64,000 nt of DNA from Eriocheir sinensis (GCF_024679095.1 NW_026111665.1:62001-126000); one strand, 5' to 3'; shown: positions 45,090-57,020, numbered from the stretch's first letter. Translations and numbers: made by a program. The notes: generated by a model not told the origin, from the letters alone.

Positions 45090-47395
45090 CATATAGGAGC
45101 AGGTAGGAAGACACCTACCGAACGGGATTGAGCTACTCCCGGTAAGGATATATGGGAAGCGAGGAGGGTGCTGAAACCCTTCAAAGACCCTTCCCATGTC
45201 CTCACTAACCGTTTCCCTTTTGTCTCATCAACACCAGGGAGCAGTTTAGCATGCTCTCTAAAGACAGTTCCTCTCTCTTTCAACACCACACTACATTCAC
45301 ACAACACACACATCTTTTCCCAAAATTCAAAATTCAAAATGGCGAAAAATAACACTGCCTCGGAGTCCCCGCTTGGGGATGGGACCATAAATTCCCCCAG
45401 GGAGGACTCCCCTTCTGGCTGCCGACTTCAGAGGTGTCCTGAAAACTCCTCGAACCTCCTCCTTATCAATTTCTGCAACATTCGCGGTCTTCGTTCTAAT
45501 TTTCACTCTGTGGAACACCATCTCTCCTCCTCTAAACCTCACCTTCTCTTCCTCACCGAAACACAAGTGTCTGATGCTACTGACAGCAGCCTCTACTCTG
45601 TTCCCTCCTACTATCTCTCTCCTAAATTTCAATCCAAAGCTGGTGTTGCGCCTACGTGCGCAACGACATCACTCGTGCCCACGACCTTGAATCTTCTAAA
45701 TTTTCCACCATCTGGCTGAGATACTAATATTAAATACATCTGTGCTGTTTATCTCTCACCTAACTCTACTATGTAAAATTCTTTGACTATTTGAACTCTA
45801 GAGTGGAGCACATCTTGACTCACTCTCCCTTTGCTAAATCTCCATTTTGGGAGATTTTTATGTTCACCACCAGCTTTGGCTTTCATCCTCTTTCACTGAC
45901 CAGCCTGGTGAACAAGCCTACAACTTTGCTCTCCTCAACGACCTAGAGCAGTTGGTTCAGCACCCTACACGTATTCCCGACCGTCTTGGAGATAGGCCCA
46001 ACATTCTAGACCTCTTCCTTACCTCTAATCCTTCTGCTTACTCTGTCAAACTGTTCTCTCCGTTGGGCTCCTCCGATCATAACCTTATTTCTGTATCCTG
46101 TCCTATCGCTCCTGTTCATCCTCTGGACCCACCGAAGAGGCGATGCTTCTGGTATTTTGCTTCAGCTCGGTGGGACGACCTGAGGATGTACTTTTCCGAT
46201 TTCCCGTGGAATGATTACTGCTTCCAGGATAGAGACCCCTCTGTGTGTGCCCAGCGCATCAGAGGTGATTGTCTCTGGAATGGAGGCATACATTCCACGT
46301 TCTTTCTCTACTCCTCATGCTAAATAGCCTTGGTTTAATCATGCTCGTTCTCGTGTTATTAAAGATAGAGAGGCAGCTCACAAAAGATTCCAGAGCCTTC
46401 GAGCTCTCGCTAACCATGACCTTTACATTTCAGCCCGGAATCGTGCCAAATATATTATCCAACTTACCAAAACCTCTTTCATCAATAGAAAATGTCGACA
46501 CCTTGCTTTTTTCTAATTCTTCACGTGACTTCTGGCACCTAGTCAAAAGTATCTCCTCCAATTTCACTTCTTCCTCTTTCCAGACTGGAGGCTGCAGAAC
46601 GCTTAACCTCAGACCTTACAATCATTTCCGATTGAGGCAGAAGGAACCTTGTGTCCTTCAATGCCTCAAAAACTTAATTTCTCCACCTACCAACTCGACA
46701 CAATCTTCCAGACACCTATCCCCTATTCAAACTCAAAATCTCAAATGGGAACCACATCTCCTCTATTGCTAAATCAGCTTCATCGAGTTTGGGTGTTCTG
46801 TATCGTCTCCGCCAGTTCTTCTCCCCCGCGCAGTTGCCCCCATATACAGGGGCCTTGTCCGCCCTCGTATGGAGTATGCATCTCACGTGTGGGGGGGCTC
46901 CACTCACACAACTCTTCTGGACAGAGTGGAGTCTAAGGCTCTTCGTCTCATCAGCTCTCCTCCTCCTACTGATAGTTTTCTACCTCTTAAAGTCCGTCGC
47001 GATGTTGCCTCTCTTTCTATCTTCTATCTCTATTTTCACGCTGACTGCTCTTCTGAACTGCGTGCCTCCCCCCCTCTCGCGGCCCCGCTGCACACGACAT
47101 TCTACTCATGCTCATCCCTATACTGTCCACAGTTAACCAGCATCTTTACTCTGTCATCCCTCACGCTGGGAAACTCTGGAACAATCTTCCTTCATCTGTA
47201 TTTCCTCCTGCCTACGACTTGAACTCTTTCACAAGAGGAGGTTATCAGGATACCTCTCCTCCCGAAATTGACCTCTCTTTCGGCCATCTCTTTTGATTTT
47301 TTTTTTTTTTTTGAGGAGCAGCGAGTAGCGGGCTTTTTTATTAGTTTCCTTTTTTAGTGCCCCTGAGCTGTCCCCTTTATTGTAAAAAAAAAAAA
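45090..47395 (+). pseudogene. LINE family A copy with 5' leader and endonuclease but no RT core
   Basis: Endonuclease blocks: [44 protein letters not shown] (N of GDFN changed to Y) and [13 protein letters not shown]. After the linker, at about 46583, the reading passes to LEAAERL-like sequence far behind the YADD box and runs to the C-terminus. The palm domain is deleted. The 3' end has the family tail and poly-A (about 47395). The 5' leader from about 45090 may be close to the true element start. Confidence 0.8.
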
Positions 47396-47489
47396 AAAAT
47401 CAAGCCTAAGCAAGTCAGTCTGTGTCATACTAAATGACGGTTGAACTCAAAGAGAGAAGAAAGATCACAAGGACATATACAAACTATTA

Positions 47490-47552
<63 letters not shown>

Positions 47553-47560
47553 ATATATAT

Positions 47561-47649
<89 letters not shown>

Positions 47650-48370
47650 ATATTTATAGTTATAAAATTGTATTGATGCTCTTATATAGATGCTGTTCCT
47701 GTCAATTATCATTGTTACTACTTCTAATTATATAACTGTTACTACTACATGTAGGAATTATGATGATAATAATAATAATATACTTAATAATAGCAGTAGT
47801 AGCAAGAAGCGCAACATTAGTGATAACATTGAGGTATAGGTATTAATTAACGCAAACAATATTATTTTTTCACTATCGTTTCTGTAATAATCAGAACGAC
47901 ATATTAAACTCTTTATGACATTACTACCATTAACGTTCCTTTAATAACTAATTACCTACGGCTGCAAGGGATAAATAAGTAAAAAACACATTAGGGAATC
48001 TACTGATATATCACCCAAAGGTAAGACGTCACTTGTAGGCCTCTATAACATGTGCTATGGAACTATCCCTAAATGAAAGCTGTTACGCTGCTGCTTCATT
48101 CATAATTAAGAGAATAGCTATGCGGTAGATGTATCGGTGAGCTAGGTATAACCAGCCGCTCACACAGCAGAGCAGGGACCAAGGTAAAGGGAGGCAATGG
48201 TCCTTCTACCATGGCAGGGACGGACGTCCGTCACGGTCGGCGACTACTATATAAATGAATTATTTCATTACGAAGGGCACCCCGTGCAGTTTTATATTAT
48301 GATTTTTGATTGCAAGTGACAAACAGTTCCTCAAAATTGGTAAACAGAATGATAAATTAAGCGATATAAG
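47396..48370. other. Unassigned AT-rich DNA with microsatellites
   Basis: (CT)n at about 47493-47548, (TA)n at about 47553-47581 and (GA)n at about 47582-47647. The adjacent (CT)n and (GA)n form a large potential hairpin around (TA)n. Short AT-rich trinucleotide runs follow. No gene is seen. Confidence 0.6.
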
Positions 48371-48489
48371 TTTTTAGGAAAGACACGAGTGTCGGAGCAT
48401 GTCCCCTGTTGTATAATGTATGGGTGGGAGAGATCCTCTCGCCGCGGGTCAGTCACTCTTTTCAGATCGGACAAAATATTTCACCACAC

Positions 48490-49884
48490 AGGCAATGCAT
48501 CGGGTACGCGGCCTTTATATATCCGATCATCCGGAGGCAAAAAATCGCTGCCTCAAGTCGCTGTCCAATGAACAAGCTTATCCTAGGACAGGTCAAGGTT
48601 AGCAGGAGAGCCCTTGTTCTCTTGTTCTTCCTTGGTCGATAACTGGCGGGAGTATGAGCGGTGCATCACGTTCAAAATTTATCACCATAAGGGAACCGGG
48701 CCTTTGGCCATAAAGGCGGCCCAAAGATAAGGTTTCGAGGCGAAGCACCCTGTTTTTAAATAAATACTGTTTTGTATAGTTTTAAAATATAGTTTATTAA
48801 ATATTTTATTCGGCACCACATGACCTTGAAGCTGCGGCGCCAAGACAAACGCCGAAATAATCAATCATTAATCCTCGGGCGGGTGTAGGGGTCGCTTCCG
48901 CTAGCAGGTGCGCCGAGCGGAGACACGGGTGCCCGGGGCAACCCGTAGCAGGAACCGAGTGAGCAACTTGGCAGTCTACAACCGGCGGAAGGGCCGGCCA
49001 AGTTGCTCATTCGACGAGGACTAGCGTGTCTCTCACCGGTGCATCGCTGTTGTTGTTTTTTACCAGCTCGTTGACTGGAGGGGCTATACAGGAGCCTTAC
49101 AGAGGACCTAGACAGGCCTCACGGCCTCTCTAGCTGGTCGGAGGCATGGGCGCATCTAGCAACACGTAGCCGGAGTCGAGTGAGCAGCTCAGCAGTCCAT
49201 AATTGGCACAAAGGCTAGAAGAGTTGCTCGCTTGACGAGTGTTGGCGTTCCACTGCGCGGTGCAGTCAGTCAATCAAAGATTTATCCCCCTAGGGGAACC
49301 GGGCCTTTGGTCATAAAGGCGGCCCAGTAGGGGGGTGTCGAGGCGATACAGTTCCTCGGGGCGGGTGAAGGCACTGAAGGGGACGCCTCCGCAGCCAGTA
49401 GCACAGCGGAGACATGGGTGTGCTGGGCAGCCCGTAGCAGGAGCCGGGCGAGCAACTAGGCAGTCTACTACCGGCGGAAGGGCCGGTGAGTTGCTCGCCC
49501 GACGAGGACTGGCGTGTCACTTCGTGCGTTGCGTCTAAAAGATGTATCCCCATTTAAGGGGAACCAGGCCTTTGGCCATAAAAAGGCGGCCTGGTAAGGG
49601 AGAGTCGAGGTGATGCAAGTCTCGGTGTGGGTGTAGGGGACGCCTCCGCTGGCTGGCGTGCACAGCGGAGACACGGGTGCGTTGGGCAGCTCGTAGCAGG
49701 AGCCGGGTGAGCAATTAGGCAGTCTACTACCGGCTGGAGGGCCGGCCAAGCTGCTCACCCGGCGAGGACTGGCATGTCACTGCGCGCGGTGCAAAGTGCA
49801 TCGGCCATCTACTTGATATCTTCCCTTAAGGGAGACGGGTCTTTGCCATATGTGGCGGCCCGTAGCGGAGTGTCAAGGCGATGC
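48490..49884. repeat. GC-rich tandem units (about 255 bp) with two recurrent hairpins
   Basis: Diverged units can be aligned at about 48680-49045 (with an AT-rich insert), 49125-49262 (partial), 49275-49520, 49540-49797 and 49826-49884 (cut short). Common blocks are CCTTTGGCCATAAAGGCGGC, GTGTCGAGGCGATGC, AGCGGAGACACGGGTG, CCGTAGCAGGAGCCGGG and CGAGGACTGGCGTGTCAC. Hairpin 1 lies at 48956-49013, 49445-49501 and 49703-49762. Hairpin 2 lies at 49299-49327, 49564-49594 and 49835-49863. Stem bases differ between units but pairing is kept. Another partial unit is at 51299-51460, and related sequence lies at 62905-63100. No coding potential is evident. Confidence 0.8.
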
Positions 49885-50009
49885 TATAGAGGGGTTGCAC
49901 TTGACGTCACCAGCTGCGATCAGCTGATCACTTCTCAGCTGCCCCGCAAAGGCTCGCCATTTTGGGAGGCACATATTTACCGCAAGAGAGCTCCTCAGCT
50001 TTTCCCCGC

Positions 50010-50850
50010 CATGTTACTGTGTTGGTGTTTGTGTTATTGGCCCATCTATTACTGTGTTGGTGTGTGTGTTAGTATCCATATATATTACTGTCTGGGTGGG
50101 TGTGTTAGTGGCCCATATATTACTGTGCGGGTTTGGGTGTTAGTGGCCCATCTATTACTGTGTGGGTGTGGGTGTTAGTGGCCCATCTATCACAGTGTGA
50201 GTGTGTGTGTTAGTGTCCATCTGTTACTGTGTGGGTGGGTGTGTTAGTGTCCATCTATTGTGTGGGTGTGGGTGTTAGTGTCCATATATTACTGTGTGGG
50301 TGTGGGTGTTAGTGTCCATCTGTTATTGTGTGGGTGGGTGTTTTTTAGTGTCCATATATTAATGTGTGAGTGTGGGTGTTAGTGCCCATCTATTACTGTA
50401 TGGGTGTAGGTGTTAGTGTCCATCTGTTACTGTGTGGGCGGGTGTGTTAGTGGCCCATCTATTACTGTGTGAGTGTGGGTGTCAGTGGCCCATCTATTAC
50501 TGTGTGGGTGTGGGTGTTACTGTTCATCTATTACTGTGTGAGTGTTTGTGTGTGTTTGTGTGTGTTAGCGTCCATCTGTTACTGTGTGGGTGTGGGTGTT
50601 AGTGTCCATCTATTACTGTGTGGGTGTGGCTGTTAGTATCCATTTATTAATGTGTGAGTGTGGGTGTTAGTATCCATCTATTACTGTGTGGGTATGTGAG
50701 TTAGTGGCCCATCTATTACTGTGTGGGTGTGTGGATTAGTGGCCCATCTATTACTGGGTGGGTGTGGGTGTTAAGAGTCCATCTATTACTGTGTGTGTTA
50801 GAGTCCGTCTATTAATGTGTGGGTGTGGGTGTTAGTGGCCCATCTATTAC
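50010..50850. repeat. Minisatellite, about 35-bp unit, more than 20 copies
   Basis: The unit reads approximately CCATCTATTACTGTGTGGGT then GTGGGTGTTAGTGT. Copies vary by small indels and substitutions (CCATATATT, CCATCTGTT). Confidence 0.9.
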
Positions 50851-50859
50851 TGTTACTAA

Positions 50860-50957
50860 TAGGTGCTACACTGCCACTCGGCGGTAGGTAAACAGGGGCT
50901 GCCAAGTATAGGTCAGTGGGCTTTTTGCGAACCCCTTACGTTCTTATGTTCTTACTA
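50860..50957 (+). mobile_element. CR1-like LINE 3' tail
   Basis: AGGGGCTGCCAAGTATAGG, then CCCCTTACGTTCTTATGTTC, matches the inverse of 19862-19930. This places a short CR1 3' end next to the minisatellite. Confidence 0.75.
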
Positions 50958-51298
50958 AACACCACCCGGGGGTGCCCGGGGTTAAATTAGTCATATATTC
51001 ATTGTTCTTATCATCAAATATATCTTGAAGTTTGATAATAAATGTATATAATGTATGTCCCTCATCATTTGGCAGCCAAATGGATAGTTATATAACGAAA
51101 CCTAACTTCACTGTCCAGATTTTTTGCATATTCACTTATATTGGGATACGAAGACGGGAGTGCCTCCCGTCTTCGCCAGCCATCATCAGGAGGCAGGGGC
51201 TCAGCTGATCGCTCTTGCCTCCCAAAATGGCTGACAGTTGTTTTTTTCTAAAACAAAAGCGAAGCGGTGTGACGTCAGTGCAACCCCTCTATACCTAA

Positions 51299-51460
51299 GG
51301 CATGGGGCTAGGGGATGAACCCGCCGGCTGGCGTGCCGAGCGGGCAAACTGGTGCACATGGCTGCCCGTAGTAGGAGCCGAGCGAGCAAATCAACAGTCT
51401 ATAGCTGGCGCAAAGGCCAAGGAGAGCTCGATGGGTGCTGGCGTTCCACTGATCATCGAC
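51299..51460. repeat. Continuation of the GC-rich unit right of the inserted element
   Basis: CGCCGGCTGGCGTGCCGAGC, GCCCGTAGTAGGAGCCGAGC and GTGCTGGCGTTCCACTG align with the unit parts that should follow 49884. Hairpin 1 is degraded here. Confidence 0.7.
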
Positions 51461-51519
51461 CTTTTTTTTCCAGATGAGAGGGGAAGAGGAAAAGGGTTGT
51501 AAAGGAAGGGCTAGTACGA

Positions 51520-52190
51520 AGTGAAGTGAATCGAAGTCGAAGGTGTAAAGATGGTGGGCTGGCCACCTGGCTGGGTCTGTTTTTCGTATGTTGAAGTTGT
51601 TGGAAGTGTTTTTTGGGTGTTGTTTGTTGTTGTTTGAGTTTGTATTTAAGTGGTTTTTGATATGTTGTGTCTTCAGATGTTATTTATTGTTTTGTTGTTT
51701 GATGTTATATGTAGGTGTTGTGCATGTGTTGATATAGCTAGCTAGTGTTTTTTTTTTATTAGTGTCTATTAGGAGTATCTTGGTTCGGGTTCTGCGAGGG
51801 TTTGAGTTTTCTGGAGGCTACTTTGAAACATGTGGTGGCATCTGTGGATGTTGGGGATGTTGTTTGACAGGGTTTCATATAAGGGGATGTCGAGTTGCCT
51901 TATTGTTTCCCATATTTTAGATGCTCTTTGGTGTAGTCTGACGTTGATTGGCAGAGTGTTGGTGTCCTCATGAATTTGGCGGTTAGTGTGTGTGTAGGGC
52001 CATTGTTGGTTTGTTGCAAAGTGAAGTGCTCTGTTCTGGACGTTTCGTAGTTTGCTGATTCGCGTATTGCTTAGGGACGGGAGGATAGTCTAATATGGGG
52101 AGTATCAGTGTTTTTATTAAGTGGAGTTTGATTTCTGTCGGCATTTGTCTAAATCGGTATAGTTTTGATAGGGTTGTTTTTGCCTCATCA
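51520..52190 (-). pseudogene. Jockey-like LINE C-terminus, 5'-truncated
   Basis: The minus strand reads EAKTTLSKLYRFRQMPTEIK and LHLIKTLILPILDYPPVP, a typical post-palm segment of jockey-type RTs. Decayed sequence follows to about 51520. The 5' truncation point at about 52190 abuts Harbinger 2 coding sequence, which suggests insertion into that gene. Confidence 0.65.
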
Positions 52191-52361
52191 GGCACTACCG
52201 GTTCCCTCGATGTGAGCTGATTAAGCTCATAGAGGAATTGGAGCCTGCATTGAGGAGGAGGACAAGGAGGGTTCATGCAGTTCCTCCCCACACGCAGGTC
52301 TTGATAGCCCTGCGAGTATATGCAAGTGGTTCCTTTCAGCACGTCATTGGAAACGTTACTG
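52191..52361 (+). pseudogene. PIF/Harbinger transposase (element 2), exon fragment A
   Basis: The frame reads RHYRFPRCELIKLIEELEPA, then AVPPHTQVLIALRVYASGSF and QHVIGNVTG, matching HARBI1-type transposases (PPHTQVLxALRFxATGSFQ). It ends in phase 1 before GTAGGT, a good donor. The 5' part is displaced by the LINE at 51520-52190. The next exon, 53300-53467, starts in the same phase. Confidence 0.8.
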
Positions 52362-52904
52362 GTAGGTTATTTCCATTGTATTTTGCATGTTCCTATACGG
52401 GGGTCCCCTTGGCCTTCTGTACAGTGTGTGTTTTTTTCTTCCCTCTACTCATGACATGAGTAGAGGTGATAGTTGTAGTGTCACTCCCTTGAGTCCCTTC
52501 CAAGCTGTCGACTTCTGTATATACACAAATTTTAAACCATAAAGTGTGTGGAAGAACAGCAATTTAACCCAACCCAACATCAAACCAGTATATGACTTTA
52601 TATTGTATACTTTATTAATTATAACATAACCTTATTTAATTAACCAATTTGATGTGAATGCAATAGTTAGAATGGTTGATTTATGTTATCTTACTTACAA
52701 ATGATGCCCTAAGTTCATAGTGCTGTGAAAGTATATCAAGTTTGGGGGTTAATCTACTCCAGCGAGTAAAAATATCAGGGTGTCAAGGGAAGATCTCAAA
52801 TGAAATGGTTTCAATGGACATTTAATGGAGAGAGAGAGAGACACCATTAAGTTTTGAAAGGCATATGTCACGGTCACCCCATTGAGTTTCTCATACGTGA
52901 ATTA

Positions 52905-53155
52905 AGTCATCATCATCATTTCATCGACGCCTGCTCCTAGGAGCTCCCACCAGGGGATGTCCACGGCAGAAGAGTTTTCAACTTTCTCTATCCTTGCCTG
53001 TTCAAAGTTTCTCAAAGATCTTCCCCCCCCTCTCCCTAACATATTCTTGCACCCTATCCCTCCATTTCACTGGAGGTCGTCCTCTAGCATTCCCTCCCTC
53101 TATCTCACTCACATACACCATCCTGGTCATCTTACTTTCCTCCATTAGCTCCATG
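52905..53155 (-). mobile_element. LINE ORF2 C-terminus (RTE-like), inside the Harbinger 2 intron
   Basis: The minus strand reads MVYVSEIEGGNARGRPPVKW, RDRVQEYVRERG and, in another frame, VDIPWWELLGAGVDEMMM. The GxARGRPxxxWxDxV motif ends many arthropod LINE ORF2 proteins. The 3' side runs into (ATG)n, and the whole lies between exons A and B. Confidence 0.7.
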
Positions 53156-53299
53156 TGGAATTAAGTGTTATATATTTAAGTAGATAACTATGACTAGTTA
53201 TACACCCTTATAATTTCTCCCATGATGAACAGTAATGGGGAAAAGCTTGGACATTCCTCCATGTTTTAAATGACTCAGTTCTTAATTATTGTTCCTCAG

Positions 53300-53467
53300 G
53301 ACCAACACAGGGAACTGTGAGCCGGATTTTGCGGGACGTCACTGTTGTCTTGAGCAACAAGGCAGTGAGAGAAATCAAAATGCCCTCTACACCAGAAGAG
53401 CGAAGGGCTAATGCTCAAAACTTCATGCAGCTCAGGAATTTCCCTAAAGTTATAGGGGCAATTGATT
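53300..53467 (+). pseudogene. PIF/Harbinger transposase (element 2), exon B with first catalytic Asp
   Basis: The acceptor TTCCTCAG precedes an exon reading TQGTVSRILRDVTVVLSNKA, REIKMPSTPEERRANAQNF and QLRNFPKVIGAID. The helix-turn-helix-like TVSRIL segment and the first DDE Asp (GAID) are visible. The exon ends in phase 1 before GTAAGA. Joining A and B gives VTGPTQGTVSRIL in frame. Exons with the later catalytic residues are not confidently found; a possible trace lies at 54150-54290 after CCACAG. Confidence 0.8.
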
Positions 53468-53811
53468 GTAAGATTTAAAGGTTTTGGGTTAGATTCAGCA
53501 TATTAAATAATATTTACTATAATGTGGTTGATCAGACATGTAAGGCACAGCAGGTTAGATATCATGGCTCAGTGACCAAATGTGGCTCTTGCAAATCTCA
53601 TATGGCCTAAAACTGAAATTACTAATTTTGGTATGGATCCTGTGGGTGTGTGATTTGGTAATAATGCAGTTCTTAGTTTTTGGGGGGTAACTTCTATTCT
53701 GTATTGTATGTGAACATTATATCTCAGCTATTTTATCATTCCATAGTGAAATAAAGAACCATTAACTTCACGGGCCAAGAATAGAGTACAAATAACACAC
53801 ACACACAATAT

Positions 53812-53963
<152 letters not shown>

Positions 53964-54320
53964 TACTATACAACAGTACAATAGAGTATGAAAAAAAATC
54001 CATATTAGTATATACTCCGTGAAAAAAAAAATTAACATGAATAAAATTAATATAGGTCCTGCAAGTAACAATATCCATTCAGAGAATAAATAATTTAAAG
54101 TTTAAACATTTTTTAAAGTGATTTTTAATTAATCCTTTTGGCCACAGCTTGGAAATGCTGCAGGGAACTAAGCTGGTCCTGTTGTGTGGAAAGGAATTAC
54201 CCCTTGCTACGAAGCCTTCACCATCTGACACACATATACATTCTTAGCAAGGGCTATTTCAAGTGTGCCTGTCAAGTGGAGCACCAGGTGAGCAGTATGG
54301 GCCAAGTAGGTCCTATACTA

Positions 54321-54804
54321 TAGTCTTTCCACATGAAACTGGCTGATGGGGTAGTGGCGGCTGCGGCCCCGCTCCGCACCCGCACCTTGCCACACACACT
54401 CAACACCTCTCGCTTCCTCTCATATGTCAGCCATTTACTACCTTTAAATGAATTATTCAGTTAAATAATTGGATAATCCAATAAAGTCATAGTGTTAAGA
54501 TTGTTTCGTTTTTAGGATAATAACAAAGATTTTACACCATCACACTTGACAGTGTTGGAATGCAATTTTGTCAAGTGTTGTGGTATTTATACAAAATCCT
54601 TGTTATTATCTTTAAAACGAAACAATCTTAACAATATATGACCTCATTGGATTATCCAATTATATAATTGAATTCATTTAAAGGTAGTAAATGGCTGACC
54701 TATGAGAGGAAGTGAGAGGTGTTGAGTGTGTGTGGCAAGGTGCGGGTGCGGAGCGGGTCCACAGCCGCCACTACCCCATCGGCCAGTTTCAAGTGGAAAT
54801 ACTA
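54321..54804. mobile_element. Foldback element (about 230-bp inverted arms), TA flanks
   Basis: The left arm (54321-54550) and right arm (54570-54804) are near-perfect inverses around a loop of about 19 bases. Ends read TAGTCTTTCCAC and, inverted, TAGTATTTCCAC, with TA outside on both sides (54319-54320, 54805-54806). A shared inner block is GGTAGTAAATGGCTGAC and its inverse. There is no coding capacity. TA flanks suggest a Tc1/mariner-type helper (inference). Confidence 0.85.
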
Positions 54805-54809
54805 TATGG

Positions 54810-55500
54810 TAGTCACCTAAACTTGCCTGCATCGCTAACAAGCAGGGTCATCCACCAGGCCCCTCAGGAGACTAGTGGTGATGTAGGCAACACTAAAAGA
54901 AAAGAAGGAAGAAAATTATTAAAAAGGTAAAAACAAACACAATGGAGGACAAAAGGAAAACAAAATAATACTTGTATACTTCTCCCTCTGACTGTATGTG
55001 CAAAATGTAACCCCTCCCCCTAAAAAAATATACTAAATAAGATTTGAGAAAGATTTAAAAAATATAGACAGGAAATTAATCAAAATATAGAATATGAAAA
55101 GTTAGCTATTTCTGACAATGTTTACTACTATAATGATTTTCTTCATCATATGATATTAAAGATTAGACTGGAAGGCTGAGAGGTAAAGTGAACACAGTCG
55201 GGTAGACAGAACGAAACTGACAATAGACATATACCACCAAGTTGGCATCGCTTACATGTGCTTGAACATGTTCGACTGACCCATCACTGAACCAATCCCA
55301 ATGTTTACTGAAATTGCTCATCAAATCCAAAATAGTATCAAACAGGCCCACCCAAAGAATTTGGTAAACCCAAAATTCGTTATGTACTACCTATTTCTGT
55401 AAAAGGGAGTTTATTGTATTGAGAAAAATTAAATGGAACTTAACTTATATTAACAAAAAATATCAAAATTTTCTTCTTGCTATGATTACACAAACAAAAC
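54810..55500. other. Unassigned AT-rich DNA between the two Harbinger 2 genes
   Basis: It holds no clear domain. The remaining transposase exons would be expected around here but are not recognisable. Confidence 0.4.
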
Positions 55501-55501
55501 T

Positions 55502-57020
55502 TCATTCAACTGAATGAGAGTCAGATATTACATTGGCGAGTGCTAGGATAGCATCGGTTTGCTCCTTTTGAGATCTAGCAAGATCTTGCAAGGCTGCAGC
55601 CCCTTCCCTTACTGCTGCTGCAGCCTCTCGTTGTGCTGTCACGCCACTTTGGTGTGACTGGACCAGCTCAGCCAGCATTAATATAACCTTTAGTGCTACC
55701 CTCTTGTTATTGATATTTCTTTTAAACATGCTACCTTGTTTAATCATTGGAAAAGTTTGAGGTTACTAACTTACAATTTAGAAATTAACTAAAAATAAAC
55801 ATGAATAACTTGTGAGTGAGCTGGTCGCCTGCTACCACTCCTACGGCTTGGTTGAAATGATCTTGAAGAGTGGGGTGGTGCAGCAGATAAGGTATTAGGT
55901 GTTGCTGCTTGGGTTGAAACTGCAGCTGATGGTGTAAGAGTGCTGAAAAATATTAGGAAAGTTTCATCAGTTACAAATAATTGATACAAATCCATTTTGT
56001 TTTAACTTTTTAACAAATAGAAAAGACTGAAAACAAATAGCACTTGTAAAAATCATATCAACATCATTTACTACAGATACATTTACAATATACAGCTATA
56101 CCAATATTCCTAACAGACTGACCTTGTGCTGGCACTCTCACAAGCAAGAGTTATGGGGATGTCAGCTCCTCATCCTCAATGTATATTACTGTTGGTTCAG
56201 ATCTAATAGCCAGAGGGTCTACCACCTCCCCCATTGCTGGATATGCAGAGGGCTCAGCAGGGCGAGCAGAGACATATGAAATAGGAAGCAGTAATGTTAC
56301 AAATGGAAAATAATTGATTGCCAACGAATATATAAGTAGTCTCCATTCACCTGAAATAGCTACAGATTTTTATGAACTTATTTTATATTTTAGAAAATGG
56401 TTAAATGGTTACTTAAAGTCAAGCCACCACTAGCAGGACGGGGTAGGCCAGCATAGGACGTCGGCGACATCAGCCTGAAGACCGCTCGCTCAACGTCATT
56501 ATATTTGATATCAGCTGGAGGACCCCCACCTGTAAAAAATTTGAATGAAATATTTCATTTTAATGTTTTAACAAGTAATAACAAAATCAATGTCAGTTTC
56601 AGAGGGACAAGAAAAAAAAATGTTATGCACTGCTCCTTTGATGGATCATAGGAATGAGTTGTAAATAGCCATGTAATATGTTAAGGTATGAATATTAATC
56701 AAAATGTAATATCAAACTAAATAGTTGACTAACCTGTATCTTCAAAGTGCCAGGTTTCCTCACCAGCTTTGCTTTTTACGTGAGTTTTGAGGTCAATGAA
56801 TTTTCGTCTAATCCCATCGATTGTACTTGGGACCCGTGAAACACAGTTTACGGCATCACAAACCTGCTGCCAAGCCAGCTGCTTTTTTTCTGGGCTATTA
56901 TCCCTTTCCCATGATTATGCCTTGTCTCTTCTCCACCTCTTCTATCAAGGCAAGCACTTCAGCCTCGCTGAATCTGGGGCTCCGCATCTTCTTGGGCTGC
57001 TCGGCGCTGGCTTCTGCCAT
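55502..57020 (-). pseudogene. Harbinger 2 accessory protein (Myb/SANT-like, NAIF1-type), multi-exon, frameshifted
   Basis: Harbinger elements encode a Myb-like partner that brings the transposase to DNA and the nucleus. Exon 1 (56734-57020) starts MAEASAEQPKKMRSPRFSEA with EVLALIEEVEKRQ. After frame disruptions near 56905 it continues KKQLAWQQVCDAVNCVSRVP and DGIRRKFIDLKTHVKSKAGE, a typical SANT-like domain. The donor is GTTAGT. Exon 2 (56413-56529) reads GGPPADIKYNDVERAVF, in phase. Later exons lie near 56150-56350, 55810-55942 and 55508-55735. The last, with EAAAAVREGAAALQDLARSQ, looks like a C-terminal coiled coil. The gene converges on the transposase gene. Confidence 0.7.

Larger units (their letters stand above)
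49885..51293. mobile_element. Terminal-inverted-repeat element inserted in the GC-rich array
   Basis: The left end reads TATAGAGGGGTTGCACTTG then ACGTCA; the right end is its inverse with one base missing (51270-51293). A second inverted pair, GCCATTTTGGGAGGCA (49956 and 51216), extends the symmetry. The flanks resume the GC-rich unit on both sides. The target site could be TA or AT. No transposase is present. The interior is a minisatellite plus a CR1-type tail. A third copy of the terminal motif lies at 62740-62759. The superfamily is not assigned. Confidence 0.7.

Noticed and set aside
50005..50860. CRISPR-like array
   Set aside because: Units of about 35 bp are contiguous and vary throughout, with no unique spacers; it is a eukaryotic minisatellite.
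52177..52192. Splice acceptor TTTTTGCCTCATCAG before Harbinger 2 exon A
   Set aside because: The TTGCCTCATC part reads as the LINE (DEAKTTL on the minus strand), so the apparent acceptor is more likely a LINE insertion junction.
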